Shown: one piece after another, positions 10,413 to 18,645 of the stretch
How positions within the stretch are numbered: the stretch's first letter is position 1
How the letters are laid out: every line of letters starts with the position of its first letter
Source of the DNA: Priapulus caudatus
Taxonomy: Eukaryota > Priapulida > Priapulimorpha > Priapulimorphida > Priapulidae
Direction of reading: 5' to 3'
NCBI RefSeq assembly: GCF_000485595.1
Contig: NW_014578228.1
Coordinates: 1-22,193 of the forward strand
DNA: 22,193 nt
Notes under the pieces: model-generated
Seen by the model: only the letters and a program-made list of their open reading frames with translations
Databases searched by the model: none
What the model was told of the DNA's origin: nothing
Position numbers and translations under genes: made by a program

Positions 10413-11450
10413 CTAAAGTGAGAGGAAAAGTTGCGTGATTAAGGTCATATTCTGCCTCTGTATGCCACTGTCCTTCTTGCCTTTTTTCTTGGGGTCAGGC
10501 CGGTTGGCGAATGTTAGCATGTTGTTCCGCTTGATAGTATCAGATACCGGTACTGAAGCTTTTTCCAGCCTTTCAAAGATGTATGCTGCACGAAGTGCTT
10601 GTCCAGCTTCATGGATTTGAGATAGAAAAATAGCGACAGCCTGTTCCATGACATTCTGTGTATCGAGTGCAACAAGCTCCCAACTTGTAGTGAGGAAAGT
10701 GTTTCCTAGCTGCTCGACCACCTCGATGAACGATAGTACATCCTTTCGAAACTTTGACTTGCAAGCTGTGTCCTTCCTCATGATGAGCAGTGAATGATGA
10801 TGGTGGGTCGTGGATGACCTCGAACTCCTCAACTATCCGTGCGAAGTGAGGTCCATCCAGCATAAACAGTGTAAGTGCATCGGGGTTCTCATAGTGTCCA
10901 ACTGCTCCACCATGCGTCTGAAGGGTTTTGTTTGACTGTTCATGAGCTTGGTCCTTTCCCATGAGGCTGAACTTTCTAGCTGATTTCTGCACAACAAAGT
11001 TGCCCTTCGTGAATTCAGCATGTACTTGAGGGTGTTTCTCGGCTAGCTGGACCATGTCACGTACATGTTCAGGCAGCCAACGCGCGTAGTTTGTGTGGTC
11101 TAAGGAGTGAAACCAGCCGCAGAGTTCGTCACATGCTTGGACATATAGTGCAAAGTCCCCCTCCCGCAGGGACCGAACAAAGCGAGTCATCAGCAGCTCC
11201 AGGTCGATTACGGTTGACCAGAACTTGAACAGGGGTAGAGTTTGGGATCGTTGATTCCACATATCGAATGACTCAGGTGGGCCCATTACATTCTTGCAAT
11301 ACTCCGAGTAAGCGGTCTGCTTGAGTAGGTAAAGCGACATGAGGGAGACTTGATGGGCATACCTTGTGCACTTGATGTGATGCTCATTGAGTGAAGCGGG
11401 GGAGTTTAGCGCTGGGGCCCAGTCTACTTCCTGGCTAGCATTGGTTTATA
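10413..11450 (-). pseudogene. transposase C-terminal part, upstream of the nuclease, frameshifted
   Basis: Open frames 11340-10609 and 10832-10413 together read as one protein with a frame change near 10800. Recognisable segments are TLPLFKFWSTVIDLELL, SLDHTNYARWLPEHV, HPQVHAEFTKGNFVVQ, HEQSNKTLQTHGGAVGH and PVSDTIKRNNMLTF. These match, in order, the mid-part of the large invertebrate proteins whose C-terminus is the GCDT/XPG-like domain. The frame continues above 11340 to about 11450 (LNEHHIKCTRYAHQ) and then ends. The N-terminal half of those proteins, where I would place the transposase core, is absent, since the inverted arm starts only about 400 bp further on. An in-frame TAG at 10413, where the family often has CAG, separates it from the nuclease part. 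Confidence 0.7.
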
Positions 11451-11859
11451 ATTTTATGACGTAATGGCGATGTCACGTGCCGATGGAAATGGCTGTGATT
11501 GGCCATTTGTAAAGTGTCGCCGGCGACAGTCGCTGGAAAATAGAAACGTTTCTAAATATTTTTGTCATCCAGGTTGTTATCGGTCGTCGTCGCGTCAGTG
11601 TGCAATGACTCATTATACATAAGAAACAACAGTTTCTAATTTTCTGAAAAGTCGTTTGTCGTTACGGACGGCCGTTGTCGCTGCAGTGTGTCTTGGCCTT
11701 TAAGAGTGTTTCTGTGGAGAAAATCTCAAACTTTTTTGGATGTGGGGTGACACACCAGAAACACTGGGTTTGACCTCCAAATGACCTTGAGGGGTGACCT
11801 TGACTTTGAATCCTATAAATAAGATCAGAATCGGATTCTCAGAGGCCACAAATCCCTAA
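11451..11859. other. no gene; inner part of right arm
   Basis: This has no coding match. From about 11745 it resembles the arm sequence at 12075-12200 (AGATCAGAATC, TGACCTTGAGGGGTGACC, CCTAAAAAGTGG), so it is a subterminal repeat of the transposon. The left arm shows only a weak equivalent. Confidence 0.5.
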
Positions 11860-12370
11860 AAAGTGGCATTATGTCTGATTCTAGCACTTTTGTTTTTTTA
11901 CCTATAATTGACGTACGATTCACCTCTCGGTCGGGTGACCTCTATCGTGACCCTGACATGCAATATTGCCTCAAATCGTTCAAATAAGGTAAGATTCGGG
12001 TTACTCAACCACGGAAACCGATAAAATGAGGTGCTGTTTGTATATATTGATAAAAAACACTAAAAATAACATATTTGACCCCAAAATGACGTTTAGGGTG
12101 ACCTTGAGGGGTGACCTTAAGCTCAAATCACTGAAGTAAGATCAGAATCAGATACCCAGACCTTGAAAACCCCTAAAAAGTGGTATGATTTATGATTATA
12201 GCTCTTGGACGTTTAACTAGATTGACCCCAACCCGGGTGGCGGCCATATTAGAATTTGCCAATATGGCGGCCCCGGGGGACGCCCATTCCGGCGCCAGCC
12301 AGAAATTGAAAAAGTATGGTATGGGCAACATCTGGGCCAAATTTGGTGCTTTTGGAAGAATGTAAACCAA
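11860..12370 (-). repeat. right inverted arm, with 90-bp extra segment
   Basis: Reverse complement of the left arm. Unlike the left arm it carries 12225-12315, a GC-rich block with GGCGGCCATATT and AATATGGCGGCC in opposed orientation. Confidence 0.85.
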
Positions 12371-12408
12371 ACGGCACATTTTTAGCCCGAACACGTACCA
12401 CCCCCACT

Positions 12409-12600
12409 ATTAGGAGTGTTCCCAACTTTGATATTGATCATTAATGATTAATGATTAATGATTGATAATCCTAACCCTGACCCTAACCCTAACCTAAATT
12501 ACATTAAACCACAAACTAATATATGACTATATATATATATATATATATGTTATTAAATATTACGACCATTAATGACATTAAAGTTGGGAACACTCCTAAT
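12409..12600. mobile_element. MITE with 21-bp perfect inverted ends
   Basis: 12409-12429 (ATTAGGAGTGTTCCCAACTTT) is perfectly inverted at 12580-12600. A TA duplication with ends GGAGTG is the simplest reading. The interior has ATTAATG repeats, CCCTAA-like repeats (12470-12494) and an (AT)n tract (12529-12548). It sits directly at the right end of the long-arm transposon. 12601-12650 is unremarkable. Confidence 0.85.
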
Positions 12601-12649
12601 GCCGTAATGGCTCCTCATATGAGCTGTCATGTTCCTGGTATACAAATTT

Positions 12650-13140
12650 CAATGCCCTACAATGGAGTCTTTCCATGCAGCTTGTCTGTGTTTGCTTTTT
12701 TTTACAAAAGTGCCATATATCAACGGACAAAAATTAAAATTTGACATGATATAAGCATGATACACAGCCTTCCGTCCTTCCAATGTTAAACACTTCCCTA
12801 TACGCTTCAGAACATTAATTTTCTGTGAGGCCTTTTTGCACATTTTACCAACATGTTTGTCAAAATTTAATAAAAAATCTATTTCCACTACTAGTAAAAT
12901 GACAGATTCCTCACATGGTATACTATTGTTGGCTACATAAAATACTGGTTTCTTTTCGAATGTCCGTTTCCCGACACTCAGAGCTTGGAATTTATCTGGA
13001 TTTGCTTCCATCTGGTTGTCGGAGAACCATTCGACTAGTGACACGCTTTCTGCTTCGAGTTTGTTTTAGCTGCTCAAACTCCGGATGACAATATGAAAGG
13101 GTGTTGTCATCGGCATAATTAAAGAGGCGTACGTGTTTTG
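12650..13140 (-). pseudogene. LINE reverse transcriptase fragment (CR1/Jockey group)
   Basis: The minus strand encodes LFNYADDNTLSY, the YxDD catalytic box of non-LTR reverse transcriptase, at about 13106-13125. After a frame change near 13050 it continues as LVEWFSDNQMEANPDKFQ (13040-12985), LLNFDKHVGKMCKKASQ and LTLEGRKAVYHAYIMSNFNFCPL, the usual thumb region of CR1/Jockey-like elements. The fragment ends at about 12650 with no 3' repeat seen. The upstream part of the reverse transcriptase and the endonuclease are absent. It is a short, old, 5'-truncated copy. Confidence 0.8.
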
Positions 13141-13377
13141 TTTAATTATGCCTACAACTTTTTTTAATTGTTTACAACTGCAAACTGTTTACATTGCAAA
13201 TGTTATTGCGCGTCCTCGTAACATCGTAGTAACATAATAGTATTCAAAGTCAGTGAGACTATATTTATTGAAGCACTGGTAGGACTGGTAGGCACTGCAC
13301 GACAGCGGACAGGTAACCACCAGGCGGCTCTGCACGACGGCGGACAGTAGGGTCCCTGTATACAGAGACTGTATACA
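13141..13377. other. no gene; degenerate repeated sequence
   Basis: AGTAGGGTCCCTGTATACAGAGAC here resembles GTAGGGTCTCTGTATATAGGGACCC after 13635, as if the small hAT element inserted into a local repeat. No reading frame matches a known family. Confidence 0.4.
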
Positions 13378-13385
13378 GTAGAGTC

Positions 13386-13635
13386 CAAGGCCGTACGCAG
13401 AAAATTTTCTGTAGGGGGGCAAAGGTACTTCCCATGCCCCCTGTGCCCTAACGTTTCGCAATTTCACATTTCTTTATTTAAAGTGTATATATTTCTTTGA
13501 TGATTTAAGATAACCTTTTGTCACATTTCTATTTTATTTCTAAAAGTGTACAGTATTTGTCCCATTAAAAGGCATACTCTGAAAATCTCTAGGGGGGCAA
13601 CTGCCCCTGCTGCCCCCCTGCTGCGTACGGCGCTG
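13386..13635. mobile_element. non-autonomous hAT element, 250 bp
   Basis: The ends are CAAGGCCGTACGCAG (13386-13400) and CTGCGTACGGCGCTG (13621-13635), inverted with two mismatches. Flanks 13378-13385 (GTAGAGTC) and 13636-13643 (GTAGGGTC) form an 8-bp target duplication with one mismatch, diagnostic of hAT. The interior has G6/C6 tracts next to both ends. No coding capacity. Confidence 0.85.
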
Positions 13636-13779
13636 GTAGGGTCTCTGTATATAGGGACCCTAGCGGACAGGTATCCGTTAGTCTGTGGTATAACCACCAG
13701 GAGGTTCTTAGTAGGTAGTTATGCGTGTACTATCAATCATTTTAATACTGCTATACTGGTGGTCGGTTAACACTCCACT

Positions 13780-13847
13780 GTCCACTCTCCGGTCCCGTCC
13801 GGTCTCCGTCCGTCCGGTCCCCTCTCCGGTCCGGTCCCGTCTCCAGT
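13780..13847. repeat. CCGGTC/CCGTC-rich low-complexity tract
   Basis: Imperfect repeats of TCCGGTCC and GTCCGTCC on the plus strand. No function is apparent; 13644-13780 and 13848-14000 hold no gene. Confidence 0.8.
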
Positions 13848-14006
13848 AATACTAAGGCCAATGGTGACGTAAAAGAACCACTGAGGGCGTAAAAAAATCT
13901 GTGACCACCCTCAGTGCCATTCGGTTAAAATTCTAACTACCTGGCTCTACACCAAGCTAGGTCGCACCCTAGCCACAAGTTCCCATCTCGCTTAACACTA
14001 CGTGGC

Positions 14007-14090
14007 GTGTAAGTGTAAGTGTGTAAGTGTGTAAGTGTGTAAGTGTGTAAGTGTGGCGTGTAAGTGTGGCGTACACTACGTGGCGTGTAA
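14007..14090. repeat. GTGTAAGT microsatellite and GGCGTGTAAG repeats
   Basis: About six GTGTAAGT units from 14007, then several copies of a longer motif around GTGGCGTGTAAG up to 14115. Each unit happens to contain GTAAGT, the consensus splice donor, but no exon is adjacent. Confidence 0.85.
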
Positions 14091-14258
14091 GCCCTTAACA
14101 CTACGCGGCGTGTCCTCCGCCGTGTAACTAGTCGGAGAGCCTGGTCGGTTTAGGTCGCACCCCATGGCTAGCTATAGCCCGTCGCATAATAGTCAAGTAT
14201 GACTGCGTCGACGTACAGTATAGACATAGACACAGCCCACTCAGCGCACGCAATCAGT

Positions 14259-14310
14259 TATACCCAAAGATCGTAGAGGGCCTCCGGCACTATACGATCT
14301 TTGGTTATAC
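14259..14310. repeat. short hairpin (AAAGATCGTA arms)
   Basis: TATACCCAAAGATCGTA at 14259-14275 faces TACGATCTTTGGTTATA at 14293-14309 around a short GC-rich loop. It is not a tRNA and no role is evident. Flanking 14110-14258 and 14311-14470 show no gene. Confidence 0.7.
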
Positions 14311-14474
14311 CTACCTAACGTAGGTGCCTACGTAGAATGGGTTATTGAATTTATTATTATAATAAGGTGACTACGTATTTTGATACTTGCTCTCATAGAT
14401 ATCTATCATGTACGTGTACACTGTAGTTGTTGTTCAGAATGATTATTGTTGAGATTTATTTGGCTGTTTCATGA

Positions 14475-14865
14475 GGCGTAACAAAAAAAATTGTTTGTTT
14501 CCGGTTACATGAATTTTCAAACTAGGGTAGGCAGGCCGGTAAAAAATTTTATTTTGCAAAGAAATTTTAGGACTCATTTTGTCTTACTTAACGGCCGCTA
14601 GAGGGCCTACTCGCTAGTGATTCCATTTGTAAACATCGCGCGATGTTCGTACATTTCCTACTTTTATAGAGGTGAGTTAATTGGCTGCATGCCGCAATGT
14701 GCAGGGTTATGCTTCGTAATAAACTCATCTTAAATTTATATTAAAGGTCCAATCGATGCATTTGTTGATTTTCATTTTTAAAAGTGGTCAAAAATGTTTA
14801 GGGTCGGCAACTATTTGGTAGGGTCGGTCGGGTAACCGGAAACAAACAATTTTTTTTGTTACGCC
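14475..14865. mobile_element. MITE-like element, 34-bp perfect inverted ends
   Basis: From GGCGTAACAAAAAAAATTGT (14475) through TTCCGGTTAC, the left end is perfectly inverted at 14832-14865. Flanks 14472-14474 and 14866-14868 are both TGA, a possible 3-bp duplication. The interior is non-coding and includes GGTAGGGTCGG-type motifs on both sides. Confidence 0.85.
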
Positions 14866-15005
14866 TGATCTAAGATCCATTTTCTGTGAGACTGTTTTGG
14901 GTTCATAATATTAAGAGGAACCATCATAAATAGATATACACGTATTTATTAGTTTATCTATTCATTTATTTATTCACATTATTATGCAATGTGTGCACAT
15001 ATGTA

Positions 15006-15291
15006 TGTTGATAACGTGTAGGTTCAACAAATAACAGGACAAACACAGATACCGAGTCAAGTCTTTACGCCATGTTTACTCCGAATCCTCGTGGTACAAC
15101 CCCTATGCATTATGGGACTGACGGGTACATGTAAATACCGGAATCACTTTGTACAATGAAACGGAACTACAAGCATACGTTTACGTAGCTCCAGGAAACG
15201 GTATTGCTAGGGTTAGAATACCCGTGCATACCGGTGTATTGACGTTAGTCACACAGCCTGGTCGGGTTAACGTTTACGCAGTATATCAACA
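15006..15291 (-). repeat. downstream (3') LTR, 286 bp
   Basis: The ends TGTTGATA/TATCAACA form an 8-bp inverted repeat. It aligns with 17605-17808 over about 180 bp and keeps an extra stretch that the other LTR has lost, bounded by ACGTTTACG at 15177-15185 and 15270-15278. Confidence 0.9.
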
Positions 15292-15304
15292 TCCCCTTTT
15301 CTTT
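15292..15304 (-). promoter_or_regulatory. polypurine tract
   Basis: On the minus strand this reads AAAGAAAAGGGGA and directly abuts the LTR, where plus-strand DNA synthesis is primed. Confidence 0.85.
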
Positions 15305-15860
15305 AGGTTTAAAGTCTTTCTAGAACTTTAAAAGAAAAATAAACTTTACCATAAAGCTAAATGTAACAATAATGCACGTTATTGAATTTCTGCACTGTGA
15401 ACCAAACATTACGTGAATAATAACAAATAAACTTCAGTCTTTGCACCAAATTCACGATGCTTCAAATATTGTCACTGATTAACAAAACTCACTGTAAAAT
15501 TAACTCACTGTCAAATTCAGTACAAGTCTTTTCCACTTTCACTGATATGAAATACTAAACATGAAAACACAAACATATTCACATGTCATGTCCACTACTT
15601 GTAGTACACGAGTATACCATGCATGAAAGTTACTGAACATAGTCCTTCAGATAAGAGGGTTTTCTCACCGCTCTTTTGGGTCTGAAATTTGCATTACTCT
15701 CTGGTATGGGAGTACTGATTACCAGTTCTTGCTTGTTCTCACTAGTACCATGCTAACTGTCATTTGAGTTTTTCTGCATGTTCGTCACCACTGTAGTCGA
15801 GTTACTCAGGACTGGGTTCGTTACGAACGGCATTCTCCTCGCGCATGATGCTCCGATAGG
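15305..15860. other. 3' untranslated part of the LTR element
   Basis: AT-rich, with no reading frame matching a family. It lies between the integrase C-terminal remnant and the polypurine tract. Confidence 0.45.
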
Positions 15861-15869
15861 GGGATCTGT

Positions 15870-16730
15870 CACGTATTTTTGGTGTCTGTCGCATCATCGT
15901 TGGTCTCATATGTATGCGCATTCCGCCTATAAATAGCACCATCGGGACCTTTCACCTCGTACTCCGGGACACGCGAATTCACAATCTTTCCGGTTTCCAC
16001 TGCTTTCCTTCCAGTGTTGGAAGAATACTGGTGCGTTGACGTCAACGTCGAGAGTTTCCTCGCTTTCGCGTCATGATGTTTTCTTACGGACTTCTTTCTC
16101 AGGACGTCGTCTTTCTTCCACCTCTTTTGTCTGTGTGCGTTGTCGGTTATGACTTGCCAGAAAACTTCTGTTTCCGACCAAACATCATTTCTTGCTGGCT
16201 GAGCAATATTATCCTACGGCGGGGTATTACGTTGTCCAGTATCGCTTCATACGGATCTCCTCCATCCTTTTGGGTCTTCGTGAAAACTTTTCATCACTTC
16301 ACGGCTGCTTCCGCTTTGCCGTTCACTTTGTGCATGGGAGACGATGTCTCGTGTCTGATTCCCCATGTCTCGACAAAATGTTTGAATTCCGCACTAACAA
16401 ATTGCGGACCACCATCTGACATAATCAGCGTGGTATTCCAAATCTTGCGAATGCTCTTTAGAATCTTCACAATTCTGGCACATTTCATTGATTCGACTGG
16501 CTCAACTCTATGAAACCTGAATATAGTCGACGACCACTAAGTAGTGTTTCCCTAGAACTTCAATAAGTCCATCCACCTTTGCCAGGGGGCATCTCCATCT
16601 TCATGCTGTCGCAATGGTTCTCGCGAGTTTCTCGGCTTTCCTTCTTGACATGTTTCGCATGTGTCAGCGATTTATGTCACCAGCCATCCCTGAGCCAGTA
16701 TAACAGCTTCACGGGCTCGTCTCATCAGCT
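15870..16730 (-). pseudogene. Ty3/gypsy integrase remnant
   Basis: In order on the minus strand: a decayed zinc-binding region ending CETCQ (about 16650), HYLVVVDY (about 16540, first catalytic Asp), MSDGGPQFVSAEF (about 16405, second Asp), VNGKAEAAVK (about 16300, catalytic Glu), then after frame changes an SH3-like C-terminal segment with EVKGPDGAIYRRN (about 15935). The D,D,E residues are visible but lie in different frames. The longest open stretch is 16488-16294. Integrase inserts the DNA copy into the host chromosome; this copy cannot do so as read. Many breaks are single-base shifts. Confidence 0.85.
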
Positions 16731-17019
16731 ACTGCAATAGCTCCAAAATGATGCGCTGTGTGAGTTCTCGCTTTATACTCGGTCCAGTTTTGATGGATTT
16801 ACATTGCTTCACCTTTGACTATTATTCCGTCAACAACTTAGTGAATCACGGAGGCTCAAAAATTAGGTAATGGCACGAAGAAGAGATGTTCAGTCTTCAG
16901 ATTCTGCCATCCTTCAGCGTATACAGCTCAAATTATACTGTGTAGACTGTCATCAGATTTGTGCTTCTGCGAATGCTCCTCGGACGCGCATCAAGGTACA
17001 TTGCCAGAGACGACTATGC

Positions 17020-17400
17020 AACGCCATGATGCGTAGACGCATCGTCGATGATTCCCTGTGAAATCCAGCTGTGCGGTCGACGATTTGTTCTGCAATACCA
17101 AGCTTCATCGCCTTTTATAACACAACTCGACTCATATCGCGTTGTATCTTCATCATGAATCTGGAGTCTCTTGCGCATGTGATGCGATTTCTTCAAGATT
17201 GATGGCTATGGCTTGTGGTCATCTCCGACCTTACTGGTCTCCATAGCGCGTATGGTTCAAAACGATTCAGTACAAACAAAACTTGCCAAAGCTTCCTTCT
17301 CAGTCTGTGCCCACTTCTGCCTGGTGTCAGTTGCACGCGATGCACTCCTAGTTGACTCCATACTTGTAAGAGCTACACGCAAGACGCATTTTGATCTACT
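17020..17400 (-). pseudogene. Ty3/gypsy RNase H remnant
   Basis: TDTRQKWAQTEKEALA (about 17325-17278) is the RNase H motif next to the reverse transcriptase of Ty3/gypsy elements, followed by FEPYA in another frame. Upstream, a Val-Asp start and LLQ fragment correspond to the beginning of the domain. Frameshifts break it at several points. No reverse transcriptase palm motif exists between here and the primer site, only 190 bp away. Confidence 0.78.
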
Positions 17401-17589
17401 GCTCCACTTGTATCACTCACTTCTTTAGCATACATCAAAGTAGCAAGCAGGGAGCTTTCGGTCAGCCTTCTTGTCAGAGTGTAACGTTCACACACTCTGG
17501 CGACAGAGAACCTGGCCTTTCCGTCAGGCTCTGACTGCTCAAGTGTTCGGCCAATCTGGGACGAAAACCTGGACTATATATTCGGCCAT

Positions 17590-17604
17590 CCACCGCTGCC
17601 ACAA
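17590..17604 (-). promoter_or_regulatory. primer-binding site, tRNA-Leu-like
   Basis: The plus-strand sequence CCACCGCTGCCACAA matches the 3' end of animal tRNA-Leu (CCACCGCTGCCA plus CCA) except for one base. It touches the LTR at 17605, as expected for priming of minus-strand synthesis. Confidence 0.8.
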
Positions 17605-17808
17605 TGTTGATAACGTGTTTTAGTTTCAACAAATAACAGGACAAACCCACGATACCCGAGGTCAATTCTTTTACGCCATGTTTACTCCGAATCTCGTGGT
17701 ACAAACCCCCTATGCATTAGCGGACTGACGGTGTACATGTAGAATACCGGAATCACTCTGTGACAATGAAAGGAGAACTACAAGCATACGTTTCGCCAGA
17801 TATCAACA
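17605..17808 (-). repeat. upstream (5') LTR, 204 bp, with deletion
   Basis: Same ends as the other LTR. It lacks the segment between two ACGTTTACG repeats and shows about a dozen single-base indels relative to its partner. Confidence 0.9.
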
Positions 17809-17813
17809 ATGTA

Positions 17814-18363
17814 TATGTAGACCAGGTGTCATGTACTGTTCATCATAGTTTTACTTCTTTCAATTAAAATTCCCCGCTAGCAAAGAAAACTCTATTTAGC
17901 GATAGATAATTAAAAATAAAGCCAATTGTTCTTGTTATGTATAGAATATCATATTTATATATACATAGCCTACATTTCTAGCGACTTATATGATAATATA
18001 CTATAACAATACTAAACCAAAAATTTGACATTAACTTGGTATCAAAACTGCTTAGTATTTTTACAAACATTCGCCCACTAATACTATAACTTGTTCGGCT
18101 TAAAATCGTGTATATAAATTCATCGCAGTAAAATTCACAATCATTTAAAAACATGACGGATTTGGGCTTCATTAAAAACTTAATTAACACGGCTTAAAAA
18201 ACGTGAATGAAAATCTAGGCATGACGCCGTCTATAGTCACACCAGGCATTAGTATACAGTATCAGACAAGACAAACAAGACATACACACACTTCACAGCA
18301 TGTTCGTGAATTTCAGACTAATCTTGATAGAAAATCTAATGTTGAAATAAAATTATCTTCTAA
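17814..18363. other. no recognisable gene
   Basis: AT-rich intergenic or intronic sequence without long frames, repeats or inverted ends that I can support. Confidence 0.5.
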
Positions 18364-18645
18364 TCACGTATCGCTATATAATCTACCACACTCTTGGATA
18401 TGCTGATACACACCCGCGCACTTGGGGAAGCATACGTTCGCGAGGAGGACGCAGTCGCAGGAGCCTGCATCGGGACTTTTTCCCACGTCTGTAGATGGCG
18501 CTGTACTTCGTCCACGTCTGCTGAGTGTTGGGAAGGAAACACGCTTTCTCGCTCTACCGTAAGTTTTTTCAGTCTCAGCTTTTGGTCCAGATCCGCGTGT
18601 GAGAACTACAACTGCTTGAAGCACAAGAAACATTGCCGTGCACAT
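18364..18645 (-). CDS. possible secreted cysteine-rich peptide precursor, 93 aa
   Basis: The frame from ATG 18645 to TGA 18364 has a hydrophobic N-terminus (MCTAMFLVLQAVVV, residues 1-14) like a signal peptide, then a basic stretch with RKR (about 33) and RR (about 42) as possible processing sites, and a C-terminal segment with CDC, NVCFPKC and ECGR. The spacing C-x-C-x6-C-x3-C is close to, but one residue shorter than, the endothelin pattern C-x-C-x7-C-x3-C. An in-frame stop precedes the ATG, and the start context is not strong. I do not recognise the gene. It may be a neuropeptide-like precursor, or a chance frame in an intron of GK5, on whose strand it lies. Confidence 0.35.
   Translation of the reverse strand: MCTAMFLVLQAVVVLTRGSGPKAETEKTYGRARKRVSFPTLSRRGRSTAPSTDVGKSPDAGSCDCVLLANVCFPKCAGVYQHIQECGRLYSDT

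Larger units (their letters stand above)
7650..12410. mobile_element. about 4.8-kb DNA transposon with long inverted arms (Academ-like)
   Basis: Sequence 7680-8112 matches the reverse complement of 11860-12370 over most of its length, starting with TTGGTTYACATTCTTCC and TTGGCCCAGATGTTGCCC. The arms enclose a minus-strand gene of transposase and XPG-like nuclease type. The tips, near 7652 and 12408, are less conserved (AGGCAGGGGTG against AGTGGGGGTGG). Flanks allow a 3-4 bp duplication (ATTA or TTA), but the right side is obscured by a MITE. As I recall, Academ transposons carry XPG-like nuclease modules and 3-4 bp duplications. The interior is decayed and lacks the transposase N-terminal half, so this copy is dead. 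Exact ends are uncertain. Confidence 0.75.
15006..17808 (-). mobile_element. Ty3/gypsy LTR retrotransposon, internally deleted
   Basis: The element lies on the minus strand. Its LTRs begin TGTTGATA and end TATCAACA, and it is flanked by ATGTA on both sides (15001-15005, 17809-17813), a 5-bp target duplication. A tRNA-Leu-like primer site abuts the upstream LTR and a polypurine tract abuts the downstream one. Only RNase H and integrase remnants remain. Gag, protease and reverse transcriptase are missing, because the internal part is just 2.3 kb. Numerous stops and frameshifts interrupt what is left. The order RNase H then integrase places it in Ty3/gypsy rather than Ty1/copia. Confidence 0.9.

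Noticed and set aside
7196-12494. True telomere or chromosome end
   Set aside because: The TTAGGG-like tracts are only a few units long and lie inside inverted-repeat elements.
16073-16513. 146-residue plus-strand frame
   Set aside because: It is the antisense shadow of the integrase remnant on the minus strand.
17590-17604. tRNA-Leu gene
   Set aside because: Only the last 15 bases resemble the tRNA 3' end and they abut an LTR, so this is a primer-binding site.
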